Shown one piece after another: positions 1 through 9,166 of a stretch of DNA of 64,000 bases. The stretch is taken from positions 62,001 to 126,000 of the forward strand of contig CANFJB010000004.1 of assembly GCA_947447375.1 (NCBI GenBank). Direction: 5' to 3'. The notes beneath the pieces are model-generated. The model did not search any database. It was not told the DNA's origin and saw nothing but the letters and a program-made list of their open reading frames with translations. Position 1 is the first letter of the stretch. Each line of letters begins with the position of its first letter. The DNA comes from Bacteroidota bacterium (lineage in GTDB: Bacteria; Bacteroidota; Bacteroidia; Flavobacteriales; Flavobacteriaceae). A program made the position numbers and the translations under genes.

Positions 1-2
1 CT

Positions 3-890
3 ATGGCAAATAACAAATACAAAATAGCGGTTGTACAATTAAACTTGAACGATGTTGCCGAGAACAACCTTAAAAAATGTTTGTCTTGGGTTCGTGAGGC
101 AGCAAAAATGGGTGCCGAAGTGATCTCGTTACCTGAATTATATAGCAGTCATTACTTTTGTCAAAGTGAAGATGTCGATAATTTTGCTTTAGCGGAACCC
201 CTTTACAGTACTTCGTTTGTGGCTTTTAGCGCTTTGGCAAAAGAATTGGGCGTGGTAATTATTGTTCCTTTTTTTGAGAAAAGAATGGCTGGAATTTACC
301 ATAATAGTGCCTATATTATAGATACCGATGGATCGGAAGCGGGATTGTACCGTAAAATGCACATTCCAGATGATCCTCATTTTTATGAGAAATTCTACTT
401 TACCCCTGGCGATTTAGGTTTTAAAGCTTTTCCAACTAACAAAGGGAAAATTGGAACGCTAATTTGTTGGGACCAATGGTTTCCTGAAGCGGCTCGTTTA
501 ACGGCTTTGCAAGGTGCTGAAGTGTTGTTTTATCCAACAGCTATTGGTTGGCATCCATTGGAAAAAGAAGAATATGGTGAAAACCAACACGGTGCATGGA
601 TGAATGTTATGAAGGGACACGCTGTTGCAAATGGCGTTTATGTTGCTGCTGCCAACAGAATTGGTTTGGAACAATATTTACCAAACACTTCGGGGATTGA
701 ATTTTGGGGATCCTCATTTATAGCTGGACCACAAGGAGAAATATTGGCGCAAGCTTCACACGATAAAGAAGAAATTTTGATTGCAGAAGTCGATTTGGAC
801 TTACAAGAAAATGTTCGTCAGAATTGGCCGTTTTTACGTGATAGAAGAATTGATGCTTTTGAAGACATTACTAAAAGAGCCATAGAATAA
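3..890 (+). CDS. aguB: N-carbamoylputrescine amidase
   Basis: Hydrolyses N-carbamoylputrescine to putrescine, CO2 and ammonia, the last step of the agmatine route to polyamines. The 295-aa length and sequence fit the nitrilase superfamily, with the catalytic triad visible: Glu in LPELY near residue 45, Lys in YRKMHIPDD near 118, and Cys in LICWDQWFPE near 156. The gene begins at the window edge with an ATG, so any promoter lies outside. Its stop overlaps the start of the agmatine deiminase gene by one base, so the two steps are translationally coupled. Function is inferred from family and neighbour and is very likely right. Confidence 0.95.
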   Translation: MANNKYKIAVVQLNLNDVAENNLKKCLSWVREAAKMGAEVISLPELYSSHYFCQSEDVDNFALAEPLYSTSFVAFSALAKELGVVIIVPFFEKRMAGIYHNSAYIIDTDGSEAGLYRKMHIPDDPHFYEKFYFTPGDLGFKAFPTNKGKIGTLICWDQWFPEAARLTALQGAEVLFYPTAIGWHPLEKEEYGENQHGAWMNVMKGHAVANGVYVAAANRIGLEQYLPNTSGIEFWGSSFIAGPQGEILAQASHDKEEILIAEVDLDLQENVRQNWPFLRDRRIDAFEDITKRAIE

Positions 891-1927
891 TGACAAATTC
901 AAGACGATTTCCTGCAGAATGGGAAAAGCAACAGGGAATTTTACTTTGTTTTCCTCATAACGGTAACGATTGGCCCGGAAAATACGAGGCGATTCAATGG
1001 GCGTTTGTAGAATTCATCAAAAAAGTAACCAAATTTGAAGAGGTTGTTTTGGTTGTTTCCGATGAAAAATTGAAAGCCAAAGTTATCGGAATGCTTGAAA
1101 TTGCAGAAGTTAATATCAAATCAGTTTCATTTATTATACATAAAACAAATAGAAGTTGGATGCGTGATTCTGGTCCAATTATTGTAAAAAACGGAACTAA
1201 AAGAGAAGCATTGGACTTTAATTTTAACGGTTGGGCAAAATACAACAACTATCAATTGGACAAATGGGTTCCAAGGATGGTAGCAAAATTTTTAGATATT
1301 CCGGTCCAACAAGTTACTTATAAAGGAAAACCCGTTATTGTTGAAGGTGGCGCGATTGAAACCAACGGAAAAGGAACGCTAATTACTTCTGAAGAATGCT
1401 TGATGCATCCTACTATACAAGTTAGAAATGAAAATTTTACCAAAGAAGATTATGAAGCTGTTTTCAAAGAATACCTTGGAATTACCAATGTTATTTGGCT
1501 AGGAAACGGAATTGAAGGCGATGATACTCATGGCCATATTGATGATTTATGTCGTTTTGTAAATGAAAATACAGTGGTTACCATTGTAGAATCTGATAAA
1601 AAAGATAGCAATTACCAACCGTTGCAAGACAATTTAAAAAGGCTGCAAAACGCGAAATTAGAAAATGGGAAACCATTAAACATTGTAGAATTACCAATGC
1701 CAAAAAGAATTTATTTTGACGGGATTGTTTTACCTGCAAGTTATGCTAATTTTTTAATATTAAATAAATGTGTGTTGGTCCCAACTTTCAACGATTCTAA
1801 TGATAGAGTGGCGTTGAATATTCTCGCTGATTGTTTCCCAGATCGCGAAATTATAGGAATTAGCGCTATTGATTTAATTTGGGGATTTGGAACGCTACAT
1901 TGTTTAAGTCAGCAAATTCCAGCTTAA
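890..1927 (+). CDS. aguA: Agmatine deiminase
   Basis: Converts agmatine to N-carbamoylputrescine, the substrate of the preceding gene's enzyme. The 345-aa protein belongs to the PPAD/agmatine deiminase fold: RSWMRDSGP near residue 85-95, the GGAIETNGKGT block near 155 and the EGDDTHGHID block near 203 carrying catalytic Asp/His. The C-terminal nucleophile Cys lies in GTLHCLSQQ, a few residues before the end, as is usual for the family. It overlaps aguB by one base and forms a two-gene operon with it. No decarboxylase making agmatine is present here. Confidence 0.95.
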   Translation: MTNSRRFPAEWEKQQGILLCFPHNGNDWPGKYEAIQWAFVEFIKKVTKFEEVVLVVSDEKLKAKVIGMLEIAEVNIKSVSFIIHKTNRSWMRDSGPIIVKNGTKREALDFNFNGWAKYNNYQLDKWVPRMVAKFLDIPVQQVTYKGKPVIVEGGAIETNGKGTLITSEECLMHPTIQVRNENFTKEDYEAVFKEYLGITNVIWLGNGIEGDDTHGHIDDLCRFVNENTVVTIVESDKKDSNYQPLQDNLKRLQNAKLENGKPLNIVELPMPKRIYFDGIVLPASYANFLILNKCVLVPTFNDSNDRVALNILADCFPDREIIGISAIDLIWGFGTLHCLSQQIPA

Positions 1928-2003
1928 GAAAATTAAACAAAAAGTTAGATCTAATAAATTTTTACTTTAACTTTTTAAACCACGATTAAAATTAAATAAT
2001 TAA

Positions 2004-2064
2004 ACAGCAAATTCGAGAATTATAAAAACCAAAATAGTTTAGAACTAATTTGCGAATTCGCTGT
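2004..2064. repeat. Long imperfect inverted repeat after aguA
   Basis: Arms of 18 bp at 2004-2021 and 2047-2064 are complementary at 15 of 18 positions and separated by 25 bases. The right arm contains the perfect 10-bp palindrome GCGAATTCGC (2052-2061). It lies between convergent aguA and the aminopeptidase gene. It could stabilise the aguA mRNA 3' end, but no T-run follows on the plus strand, so it is not a classic intrinsic terminator. Confidence 0.5.
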
Positions 2065-2073
2065 AAAATTTAA

Positions 2074-2103
2074 TAAAAAAAACACCAACTTTTCAGTTGG
2101 TGT
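2074..2103 (-). terminator. Rho-independent terminator of the M1 peptidase gene
   Basis: The 8-bp perfect stem ACACCAAC/GTTGGTGT (2082-2089, 2096-2103) with a 6-base loop is followed on the minus strand by a U-run (A-run 2074-2080 on the plus strand). It sits 27 bases past the stop codon of the aminopeptidase gene. Confidence 0.85.
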
Positions 2104-2129
2104 ATCTATTTGAATCATTAAATAAAATA

Positions 2130-4394
2130 TTATTTGTCTTTTGTAAATAAGAACGTTTGACCGTTAATCATTAAATTTAATTCTGTTTTAGCTTCGTTAA
2201 ATTGGATTGTTAAACCAGCTTGTTCAAAAGTAAATTTGTCTTTTCCAGCACTTTCAAGTGGAATATTTGGTTGTCCTGTAGCTTTTGCAACAAGCGAACC
2301 ATCTTCCTCTGAAATAGCTATTTTAACTGGAATCATTGCGCTTGAATAATTTCCAAAATAAGCATCTAAAATAACGTCTTTTTCCAATTCACCAGCAGCT
2401 GGAGTCCAAGTATTATTTTTACTATTTACATCTGGGAAAACATGATCAGGATCTAAAGTAATATTGTCAATTTCCTCATTTGATTCATATTTAAATGACC
2501 ATTCGGTATTTTTTTGCCAAATTTCAACTGGTAAATTCACTCTTTTAACATCACCACTTTTAAATTTGATATCTAAAATAACTGGAAGAGGCATTTTCTC
2601 TAAATTTTCTAATGAAATTACCACTCCTAATTTTGGATTGTTTTTGACATATTTAACTTTGGTAATTCCTTGGTCAAAACGCCAGTTATTGATAAACCAA
2701 CTTCTCCAAAACCAATTTAAATCTTCACCAGCAACGTTTTCAATAGTTCTGAAGAAATCATCTGGAGTTGGATGTTTGAAAGCCCATCTTGCAACATAAG
2801 TTTTAAAAGCACTATCAAAACGTTCTTTACCTAAAATTTGTTCTCTCAACATAATCAATCCTGCCGAAGGTTTGTAATAGGCTAACATTCCCATATTCAT
2901 TTCTTTAAAACAATCAGGAGCAGTAAATATAGGTTCAATTGAAGGTCTTGTAAATACTTCCGACATTTGGTGCATATCTGTAGCTGGAGATTTGTATTCC
3001 CCATTATTGAAATCTACCGAGCTCAAAGAATTGATAAATGTATTGAAACCTTCGTCCATCCAAGCGAATAATCTTTCGTTTGAACCCACAATCATTGGGA
3101 ACCAAATGTGCCCAAACTCGTGATCAGTAACTCCCCATAATTCTTCCCCTTTAGATTCCCATCCGCAGAAAACAATACCAGGATATTCCATTCCACCCTC
3201 ATTACCAGCTACGTTGGTTGCTGCTGGATAAGGATATTCAAACCATCTTTTTGAATAGTTTTCGATTGATGTTTTTGTATATTCTGTTGAACGTCCCCAA
3301 GCTGAATCGCCTTCACATTCCACTGGATAAGCAGAAATAGCAAGTGATTTTTTACCGCTTGGTAAGTTAATTCTAGCAGCATCGATAATAAATGCAGCAG
3401 AAGAAGCGAAAGAAACGTCTCTAGAATTTTTAATTTTAAAATGCCAAGTCAATGTTGGTTTTGTCAATGGATTTGAAACAGCTTTAGCTACATCATCTGC
3501 AGAACGAATTACAACCGTTTTTTCACTATTTGCAGCAGCAGCCCATAATTTTTGTTGTTTGTCAGAATAAACTTCATTCGCATTAACCAACTCTCCAGAA
3601 CAAACCACCACATGATTTGACGGCGCAGTAATATTCACATCAAAATCACCATATTCTAAATAAAACTCACCAGCACCTTGATAAGGTAATGTGTTCCAAC
3701 CTTTTACATCGTCGTAAACACACATTCTAGGATACCATTGAGCAATAGTAAAAACTTTACCATTTTTAGTGTCTAAAACTCCAGTTCTATCTGAACCGTA
3801 TTTTGGAGAAATATAAGAGAATTCGATTTTTACTTTCACAGAGGCACCGTTTGAATTTAATTCTTGCGGAAGAGAAATTTTCATTCTGGTATCGTTAATT
3901 TCAAATTTAGCCTCTTTTTCAACTACTTTTCCGCCAACATTCGTAACCACTTTAACCGATTTTATTTTATGACCTCCGTCAAATTTTTCTCCTCTTGCAC
4001 CGTTACGACTACCATTTACAGGAATTACAGCGTTTCCACGAGAATCATTTTTAAATAAATTTTGATCAACGTTCATCCAAAGGAATGACAATTTATCTGG
4101 ACTATTGTTAGTATAAGTCAACGTTTCTGAACCAACAATTTCACTTGTTTTGTCATTTAAACTGGCTGTCAATTGGTAATCAGCTCTGTTTTGCCAATAT
4201 TTTTCACCAGGCTGTCCACTTGCTGAACGAGTTGCAGTTCCATTTTTAGTATAGAAATTTGGAGCAAAGGCTTCAACATAACTATAATTTGAAACTTTTT
4301 TAGTTTCAGTTGCAGGAGTTTGCTGAGCAAATGCAACCACTGATCCGAAAAGTAAAGCAGAAAATAATAACGCTTTAGTAAATTTGTTTTTCAT
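2130..4394 (-). CDS. M1 family metallopeptidase (secreted aminopeptidase)
   Basis: A 754-aa zinc aminopeptidase of the M1 (gluzincin) family. A signal peptide is clear ([18 protein letters not shown]), so it acts in the periplasm or outside the cell. The zinc motif HEFGH lies near residue 425 with the third ligand Glu in WMDEGF 18 residues later. The exopeptidase motif is GGMEYP rather than the classic GAMEN. The C-terminal third is a beta-rich region. Monocistronic, with its own terminator and divergent from the mutarotase-like gene. Substrate is unknown; peptide scavenging is the usual role. Confidence 0.9.
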   Translation of the reverse strand: MKNKFTKALLFSALLFGSVVAFAQQTPATETKKVSNYSYVEAFAPNFYTKNGTATRSASGQPGEKYWQNRADYQLTASLNDKTSEIVGSETLTYTNNSPDKLSFLWMNVDQNLFKNDSRGNAVIPVNGSRNGARGEKFDGGHKIKSVKVVTNVGGKVVEKEAKFEINDTRMKISLPQELNSNGASVKVKIEFSYISPKYGSDRTGVLDTKNGKVFTIAQWYPRMCVYDDVKGWNTLPYQGAGEFYLEYGDFDVNITAPSNHVVVCSGELVNANEVYSDKQQKLWAAAANSEKTVVIRSADDVAKAVSNPLTKPTLTWHFKIKNSRDVSFASSAAFIIDAARINLPSGKKSLAISAYPVECEGDSAWGRSTEYTKTSIENYSKRWFEYPYPAATNVAGNEGGMEYPGIVFCGWESKGEELWGVTDHEFGHIWFPMIVGSNERLFAWMDEGFNTFINSLSSVDFNNGEYKSPATDMHQMSEVFTRPSIEPIFTAPDCFKEMNMGMLAYYKPSAGLIMLREQILGKERFDSAFKTYVARWAFKHPTPDDFFRTIENVAGEDLNWFWRSWFINNWRFDQGITKVKYVKNNPKLGVVISLENLEKMPLPVILDIKFKSGDVKRVNLPVEIWQKNTEWSFKYESNEEIDNITLDPDHVFPDVNSKNNTWTPAAGELEKDVILDAYFGNYSSAMIPVKIAISEEDGSLVAKATGQPNIPLESAGKDKFTFEQAGLTIQFNEAKTELNLMINGQTFLFTKDK

Positions 4395-4530
4395 TTATTT
4401 AGTGTTTTTAGATGGAGACGAACTATTTATTGTATTGTTACAAATGAGACAAACAATTACTAATAATTCGAATTTCAAAGTTGCTATTTTTTCTTCAAAT
4501 AAAAATATATTTAACATAAATTAATGAAAG

Positions 4531-4564
4531 TTTCACTTTGTGAAAAGTAGAAATACTATTTTTG
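4531..4564 (+). promoter_or_regulatory. Promoter -7 box with upstream palindrome
   Basis: TATTTTTG at 4557-4564 matches the Bacteroidota -7 consensus TAnnTTTG and lies 16 bases before the TTG start of the mutarotase-like gene. Upstream is a perfect palindrome TTTCAC-TTT-GTGAAA (4531-4545) in the -33 region, a possible operator. No TTG is found at the ideal 19-bp spacing. Confidence 0.5.
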
Positions 4565-4580
4565 CTAAAAATCATTACAA

Positions 4581-5432
4581 TTGAAAATAATCTTATCCAA
4601 TTCAGAACTTACTGCGACAATAAACTCCTTTGGTGCAGAATTAATTTCTTTAAAAAACAATTCCAATCGTGAGTATATTTGGGAAGGAAATCCAGATTAT
4701 TGGGGTAAGCACTCCCCTATTTTATTTCCAATTGTGGGAAGTTTAAAGAACAATAGTTATCGCTTCAATAATTCAATTTTTCATTTACCGAGACATGGAT
4801 TTGCTAGAGAAATGAATTTTGATATTATAGAACAATCAAATGAAAAAGTAATTTTCTCTTTAAAAGAAACCGCAGCTACAATAGAAAAATATCCATTTAA
4901 ATTTGAATTACAAATAAGTTATACTTTAACCAATTCTGAATTAAAAATAGGATTCAATGTAATCAATAATAATTCGTTTTCAATGCCATTTTCAATTGGA
5001 GCTCACCCCGCATTTGCAATAGCGAATAATTTCGAGAGCTACGAATTGCTATTTGAAAAATCAGAAAATTTAATAGTTTCAAAATTAGAAAATGACTTGA
5101 TTTCAAATACTGCCTATAAATTGCCAATTGAAAATAATAGTTTACCTTTAACGTATTCATTATTTGAAAATGACGCTTTAATTTTTAAAACTATAGAATC
5201 TAAATCGGTAACTATCGCTGAAAATGAGATTCCGTTTTTAAAAGTACATTTTAATGACTTTCCATCATTAGGAATTTGGACGAAAAGTCAAGCTCCTTTT
5301 ATTTGTATAGAACCTTGGATTGGATACGCTGACACGGTTGAAAACAATGGTAATTTAGAAGAAAAAGAAGGAATTAAAATCCTGGGAGTCAATCAAACAT
5401 TTGAAACTAATTATTTAATAGAAATTTTATAA
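4581..5432 (+). CDS. Aldose 1-epimerase family protein
   Basis: A 283-aa protein of the galactose mutarotase-like superfamily, probably acting on a hexose or hexose-phosphate anomer. Visible family signatures are the RHGFAREM block near residue 73-80 (active-site His/Arg), the GAHPAF motif near 140 (catalytic His) and Glu in CIEPWIG near 240. The reading frame begins with TTG; there is no early in-frame ATG, and the -7 box ends 16 bases upstream, which supports the TTG start. The acetyltransferase gene follows after 8 bases, so the two are likely co-transcribed. The actual sugar cannot be told from sequence. Confidence 0.85.
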   Translation: MKIILSNSELTATINSFGAELISLKNNSNREYIWEGNPDYWGKHSPILFPIVGSLKNNSYRFNNSIFHLPRHGFAREMNFDIIEQSNEKVIFSLKETAATIEKYPFKFELQISYTLTNSELKIGFNVINNNSFSMPFSIGAHPAFAIANNFESYELLFEKSENLIVSKLENDLISNTAYKLPIENNSLPLTYSLFENDALIFKTIESKSVTIAENEIPFLKVHFNDFPSLGIWTKSQAPFICIEPWIGYADTVENNGNLEEKEGIKILGVNQTFETNYLIEIL

Positions 5433-5440
5433 GCCAAATT

Positions 5441-5998
5441 ATGCTAGAATTGAATTTTACTCCATTTCCGATATTAGAAACCGAAAGATTAATCCTTCGA
5501 AGAGTAGACAAAAATGATGTTAACGAAATTTTTTCGATGCGTTCCAACCCGGAAACGATGAAATACATACCGCGACCATTGGTAACCACTAATGATGATG
5601 CACTTGTGCATATTGCTTTATTGGATAGTGGTATTGAAAAAAACGAGGCAATAAATTGGGCAATTACCTATAAAGGTGAAAATAAGTTATTAGGAATTAT
5701 CGGCTTTTACAGAACAAAATTTGAAGATTTTCGTTCAGAGATTGGTTATATGCTACTTTCCGAAAATCATGGTAAAGGAATTGCCTCTGAAGCAGTTGAA
5801 AGAGCTTTGGAATATGGTTTTAAAGAAATGAATTTGCATTCAATTGAAGCTGTAATAGACCCTAGAAATTCTGCTTCTGAAAGAGTTTTAGAAAAAAACG
5901 GATTTATAAAAGAGGGGCATTTCAAAGAGAATGCATTTTTTAATGGGGAATTTTTAGACAGTGTGGTTTATTCAAAAATAAAAAAAGCAGACCTATAA
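5441..5998 (+). CDS. GNAT family N-acetyltransferase (RimJ/RimL-like)
   Basis: A 185-aa GNAT acetyltransferase. The start ETERLILRRV is the typical opening of RimJ/RimL-type members, and the acetyl-CoA binding loop is ENHGKGIASEAVE near residue 107-119, followed by NSASERVLEKNGF. Such enzymes acetylate protein N-termini or small amines; the substrate here is unknown. It follows the mutarotase-like gene by 8 bases. Its last four codons and stop lie inside the mature RNase P RNA gene on the opposite strand, and the codons just before them read through that gene's terminator T-run. Confidence 0.85.
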   Translation: MLELNFTPFPILETERLILRRVDKNDVNEIFSMRSNPETMKYIPRPLVTTNDDALVHIALLDSGIEKNEAINWAITYKGENKLLGIIGFYRTKFEDFRSEIGYMLLSENHGKGIASEAVERALEYGFKEMNLHSIEAVIDPRNSASERVLEKNGFIKEGHFKENAFFNGEFLDSVVYSKIKKADL

Positions 5999-6290
5999 GC
6001 CGGATTCTGTCCACGTTTTGCGTGGCCTTATCATTTATCTAGGCTCGAAATTACTCGCGAGCTCCATCTTTCTACCCTTCAACAACGGACGAGAAGCCCT
6101 TAACTATTGATATACTTGAAATTTCACCGCATAGAGTTTACCTGGTTTCACTACAGCATTACCTGTACCTGCTTTCTGTTGCACTTGTCCTCTTTCGATT
6201 GCTCGAAATGACGGGCGTTACCCGCTATGCTTCTCTTTGGTGTCCGGACTTTCCTCCACACCTAAGCGTGGCGATAAGGCGGTCTGCGGT
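5987..6290 (-). ncRNA. rnpB: RNase P RNA (M1 RNA, class A)
   Basis: The catalytic RNA of RNase P, which trims 5' leaders of pre-tRNAs. On the minus strand the conserved GAGGAAAGTCCGGAC block (about 6256-6242) and the 3' ACAGAATCCGGCTTAT block (about 6010-5995) are both present, as is the GGGTAACGCCCG-type element near 6215-6226. The terminal P1 helix can be drawn: GCAGACC (6287-6281) pairs perfectly with GGTCTGC (5993-5987). A T-run follows directly as terminator. Length of about 300 nt is slightly short but normal for the phylum. Exact ends are inferred from P1. Confidence 0.93.
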
Positions 6291-6291
6291 G

Positions 6292-6299
6292 CAAATCTA
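6292..6299 (-). promoter_or_regulatory. rnpB promoter -7 box
   Basis: On the minus strand TAGATTTG matches TAnnTTTG exactly and ends about five bases upstream of the P1 helix of RNase P RNA, so transcription would start right at the mature 5' end. No good -33 TTG is seen at 19 bp. Confidence 0.6.
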
Positions 6300-6402
6300 C
6301 AACAATAATTGAATAAATATTTGAAAGATTATACGTTTAATTTATTTAATAAATAATGGAATAAATTTGAAAATTAGAATTTCAAAATTGAAATAATAAA
6401 TC

Positions 6403-6410
6403 TATATTTG
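6403..6410 (+). promoter_or_regulatory. dnaX promoter -7 box
   Basis: TATATTTG fits the Bacteroidota -7 consensus and lies 17 bases before the dnaX ATG. The predicted leader is about 12 nt. The -33 element is not clear. Confidence 0.6.
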
Positions 6411-6427
6411 TAAACCAATAATATTCT

Positions 6428-8248
6428 ATGGAAGAATTTGTAGTATCGGCACGTAAATATCGCCCTCAAACATTTAAAGATGTTGTAGGTCAAAAAGCCA
6501 TTACCAATACTTTATTAAATGCCATAGAAACCAATCATTTGGCGTCAGCATTATTATTCACTGGCCCTAGAGGTGTTGGAAAAACTACTTGTGCAAGAAT
6601 CTTAGCTAGAAAAATCAACCAGCCTGGTTATGATGATCCATTAGAAGATTTTGCATTCAATGTATTTGAATTGGATGCGGCTTCAAATAACTCGGTGGAT
6701 GACATTCGAAATTTGATTGACCAAGTTAGAATCCCACCACAAACAGGAAAATACAAGGTTTATATTATTGACGAGGTTCACATGTTGTCTGCAGCGGCAT
6801 TTAATGCGTTTTTGAAAACATTAGAAGAACCACCTAAACACGCCATTTTTATTTTGGCAACCACTGAAAAACACAAAATTATTCCGACGATTTTATCTCG
6901 TTGTCAGATATTTGATTTTAAAAGAATCACCGTAAAAGACGCTAAAGAACACTTGGCTGAAGTTGCAGAAAGTCAAGGAGTAAAATTTGAGGATGATGCG
7001 TTACATATTATTGCTCAAAAGGCAGATGGAGCAATGCGGGACGCCTTATCAATATTTGATAGAGTCGTTTCTTTTTGCGGAAATAACCTTACTCGTCAGG
7101 CAGTTACGGAAAATTTGAACGTACTTGATTATGAAACGTATATCAATATTACCGATTTAATTATTGAAAATAAAATTCCAGAATTATTGATGGCTTATAA
7201 TGAAATTCTTTCAAAAGGATTTGATGGTCATCATTTTATCGCTGGTTTAGCTTCACATTTTAGAGATTTATTAGTTTGTAAAACGCCAACTACTATCACA
7301 CTATTGGAAGTTGGTGAACAAGCACAAAAATTATACGGAATTCAATCTCAAAAAACGACACAAGACTTTTTATTAGAAGGAATTCAAATTGCCAATGATT
7401 GTGACTTGAAATACAAGGTCAGTCAAAACCAGCGTTTATTGGTTGAACTTTGTTTAATGCAATTGGCCTCTATCACTTTTGATGGAGAAAAAAAAAAGGT
7501 TGAATCCTTTATAATTCCCCCAACTCACTTTAGAATTGCAAATTATTCAATAACTGACAAAACAGTTGTTGAAAAACCTACTGTTACAATTGAAGTTAAG
7601 CCTGAAATCACTCCGGAAGTTACAGTTGAAGTTACTTCGGAATCAATTGAAAATATTGAAGTTGAAGAAGAAATTGAAGAGATAACTACAGAAAATATAG
7701 AAATCGAAACTCCTTTAATAGAAAATAATATTGAGGAAGGTCCTAAAGAGAAAACGGAAAAACCAAACCCAATAGATAGTGCCTCAGAACCTAAGGTTTC
7801 CGCCTTTTCATTGGCAAGTATAAAAGCAAAAAAAGAACTTTTAGAAGCAGGAAAATCCATAGTAAAAGAAGAAGTTCATTTACCAACAGAAGATTTTAAT
7901 GAAACCGATATGTTGTTGTACTGGCACAAATATGCCCAACGTTTAGGAGATAAAGGTTATAAAATAATGGAATCTTTATTGTTAATAAACGATCCTGTAT
8001 TAAACGGAACTACAATTACATTAGAATTACCAAATCAAGGTTCGAAAATTGATTTTGAATCGGAGAAAAATGGTTTGTTAGGTTATTTAAAAGGACATTT
8101 ACACAATCATAATATTACAATTGAAGTGATTGTAAATGAGTCCGTTAAAACAAAATTGGCATTTACACCACAAGAAAAATACAATCGATTAACAGAAATC
8201 AATCATAATTTAGATATTTTGAGAAAAACTTTCGAACTGGATATTTAA
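6428..8248 (+). CDS. dnaX: DNA polymerase III subunit gamma/tau
   Basis: Clamp-loader ATPase of the replicative polymerase (606 aa). Walker A GPRGVGKTT is at about residues 46-54, Walker B DEVH at about 116-119, and the SRC sensor motif appears in ILSRCQIF. The AAA+ core (1-360) is followed by a Glu/Val/Thr-rich linker (about 375-450) and a C-terminal domain. The Cys4 zinc module that normally follows Walker A is missing: RKINQPGYDD runs straight on without paired cysteines. No A-rich programmed frameshift signal was recognised beyond a nine-A run at about 7490-7498. Its stop overlaps the stop of convergent ppx. Confidence 0.97.
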   Translation: MEEFVVSARKYRPQTFKDVVGQKAITNTLLNAIETNHLASALLFTGPRGVGKTTCARILARKINQPGYDDPLEDFAFNVFELDAASNNSVDDIRNLIDQVRIPPQTGKYKVYIIDEVHMLSAAAFNAFLKTLEEPPKHAIFILATTEKHKIIPTILSRCQIFDFKRITVKDAKEHLAEVAESQGVKFEDDALHIIAQKADGAMRDALSIFDRVVSFCGNNLTRQAVTENLNVLDYETYINITDLIIENKIPELLMAYNEILSKGFDGHHFIAGLASHFRDLLVCKTPTTITLLEVGEQAQKLYGIQSQKTTQDFLLEGIQIANDCDLKYKVSQNQRLLVELCLMQLASITFDGEKKKVESFIIPPTHFRIANYSITDKTVVEKPTVTIEVKPEITPEVTVEVTSESIENIEVEEEIEEITTENIEIETPLIENNIEEGPKEKTEKPNPIDSASEPKVSAFSLASIKAKKELLEAGKSIVKEEVHLPTEDFNETDMLLYWHKYAQRLGDKGYKIMESLLLINDPVLNGTTITLELPNQGSKIDFESEKNGLLGYLKGHLHNHNITIEVIVNESVKTKLAFTPQEKYNRLTEINHNLDILRKTFELDI

Positions 8249-9135
8249 ATTTTTCCGTAATAAAGTGCTTTTACAATTCCATCAGAAAGACCAATTTTTG
8301 GAACATAAATGTTTTTTGCACCACTCCATTTCATAGCGTTAAGGTAAATTTTCGTTGCCAAAACGATTACGTCTGCTCTATCCGCATTCAATCCTAATTC
8401 TGTAATTCTTTGCTCGTAGGTTAGTGAGTTTAAGAATGCAAATTGTGAATTAACATACATGTAAGATAGAGGTTTATCTTGCATTTTACCCGACATTTTA
8501 AACAGTTTATTGATGTTACCACCTGATCCAATTAGAGTTACCTCATCATAGATTTCGGTGTTGGTTTTAATCCATTTTTCAATTTCATGCCAAACGATAT
8601 CAGAAACTACTTCGTTTAATAGTCGGACTGTACCAGCTTTAAAGGATTTTGATGCAATCATTTTTCCATCTGAAAATAATGAAAATTCAGTACTTCCACC
8701 ACCAACATCAACATATAAATACGTTTTCTCTGTTTTTAATAAATAATGCAAATCAGTTGAAGCGATAATGGCTGCTTCTGTTTTTCCATCGATAATATTG
8801 ATTTCAACATCGGCTTTTTGCTTAATAATATCGATCACTTCTCGGCCATTATAAGCTTCACGCATTGCAGAAGTAGCGCAAGCCATGTATTTTTCTACTT
8901 TATGAACTTTCATTAACAGTTTAAATGCTTTCATAGCATCAACCATTCTATCAATATTTTCTTCAGAAATTTCACCAACTGTAAACGCATCTTGACCCAA
9001 ACGAATTGGAACACGAACCAATGCACTTTTACTAAATTGCGTTTCCTTTCCTTCTTCTTCAATAATATTAGCTACCAAAAGGCGCATTGCATTTGATCCA
9101 ACATCTATTGCGGCATATTTTTTTATTGTAATCAT
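8245..9135 (-). CDS. ppx: Exopolyphosphatase / Ppx-GppA family phosphatase
   Basis: A 296-aa member of the ASKHA-fold Ppx/GppA family that releases phosphate from polyphosphate or hydrolyses pppGpp. The N-terminal phosphate loop AIDVGSNAMRLL and the second loop YVDVGGGSTEFSLF (about residues 137-150) are both intact, as is LIGSGGNINKL. It is a short form lacking the C-terminal HD-like extension of E. coli Ppx (about 510 aa). It lies 31 bases downstream of ppk1, the polyphosphate synthase, so both arms of polyphosphate turnover share one transcript. Ppx versus GppA activity cannot be decided from sequence. Confidence 0.9.
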   Translation of the reverse strand: MITIKKYAAIDVGSNAMRLLVANIIEEEGKETQFSKSALVRVPIRLGQDAFTVGEISEENIDRMVDAMKAFKLLMKVHKVEKYMACATSAMREAYNGREVIDIIKQKADVEINIIDGKTEAAIIASTDLHYLLKTEKTYLYVDVGGGSTEFSLFSDGKMIASKSFKAGTVRLLNEVVSDIVWHEIEKWIKTNTEIYDEVTLIGSGGNINKLFKMSGKMQDKPLSYMYVNSQFAFLNSLTYEQRITELGLNADRADVIVLATKIYLNAMKWSGAKNIYVPKIGLSDGIVKALYYGKI

Positions 9136-9166
9136 TAAATTTTATTTGGGCTAAATTAAATTTGAA

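Noticed and set aside
7543..7860. Minus-strand 105-codon Ser/Ile-rich frame
   Set aside because: Shadow of the low-complexity Glu/Val/Thr linker of DnaX; no independent signals.
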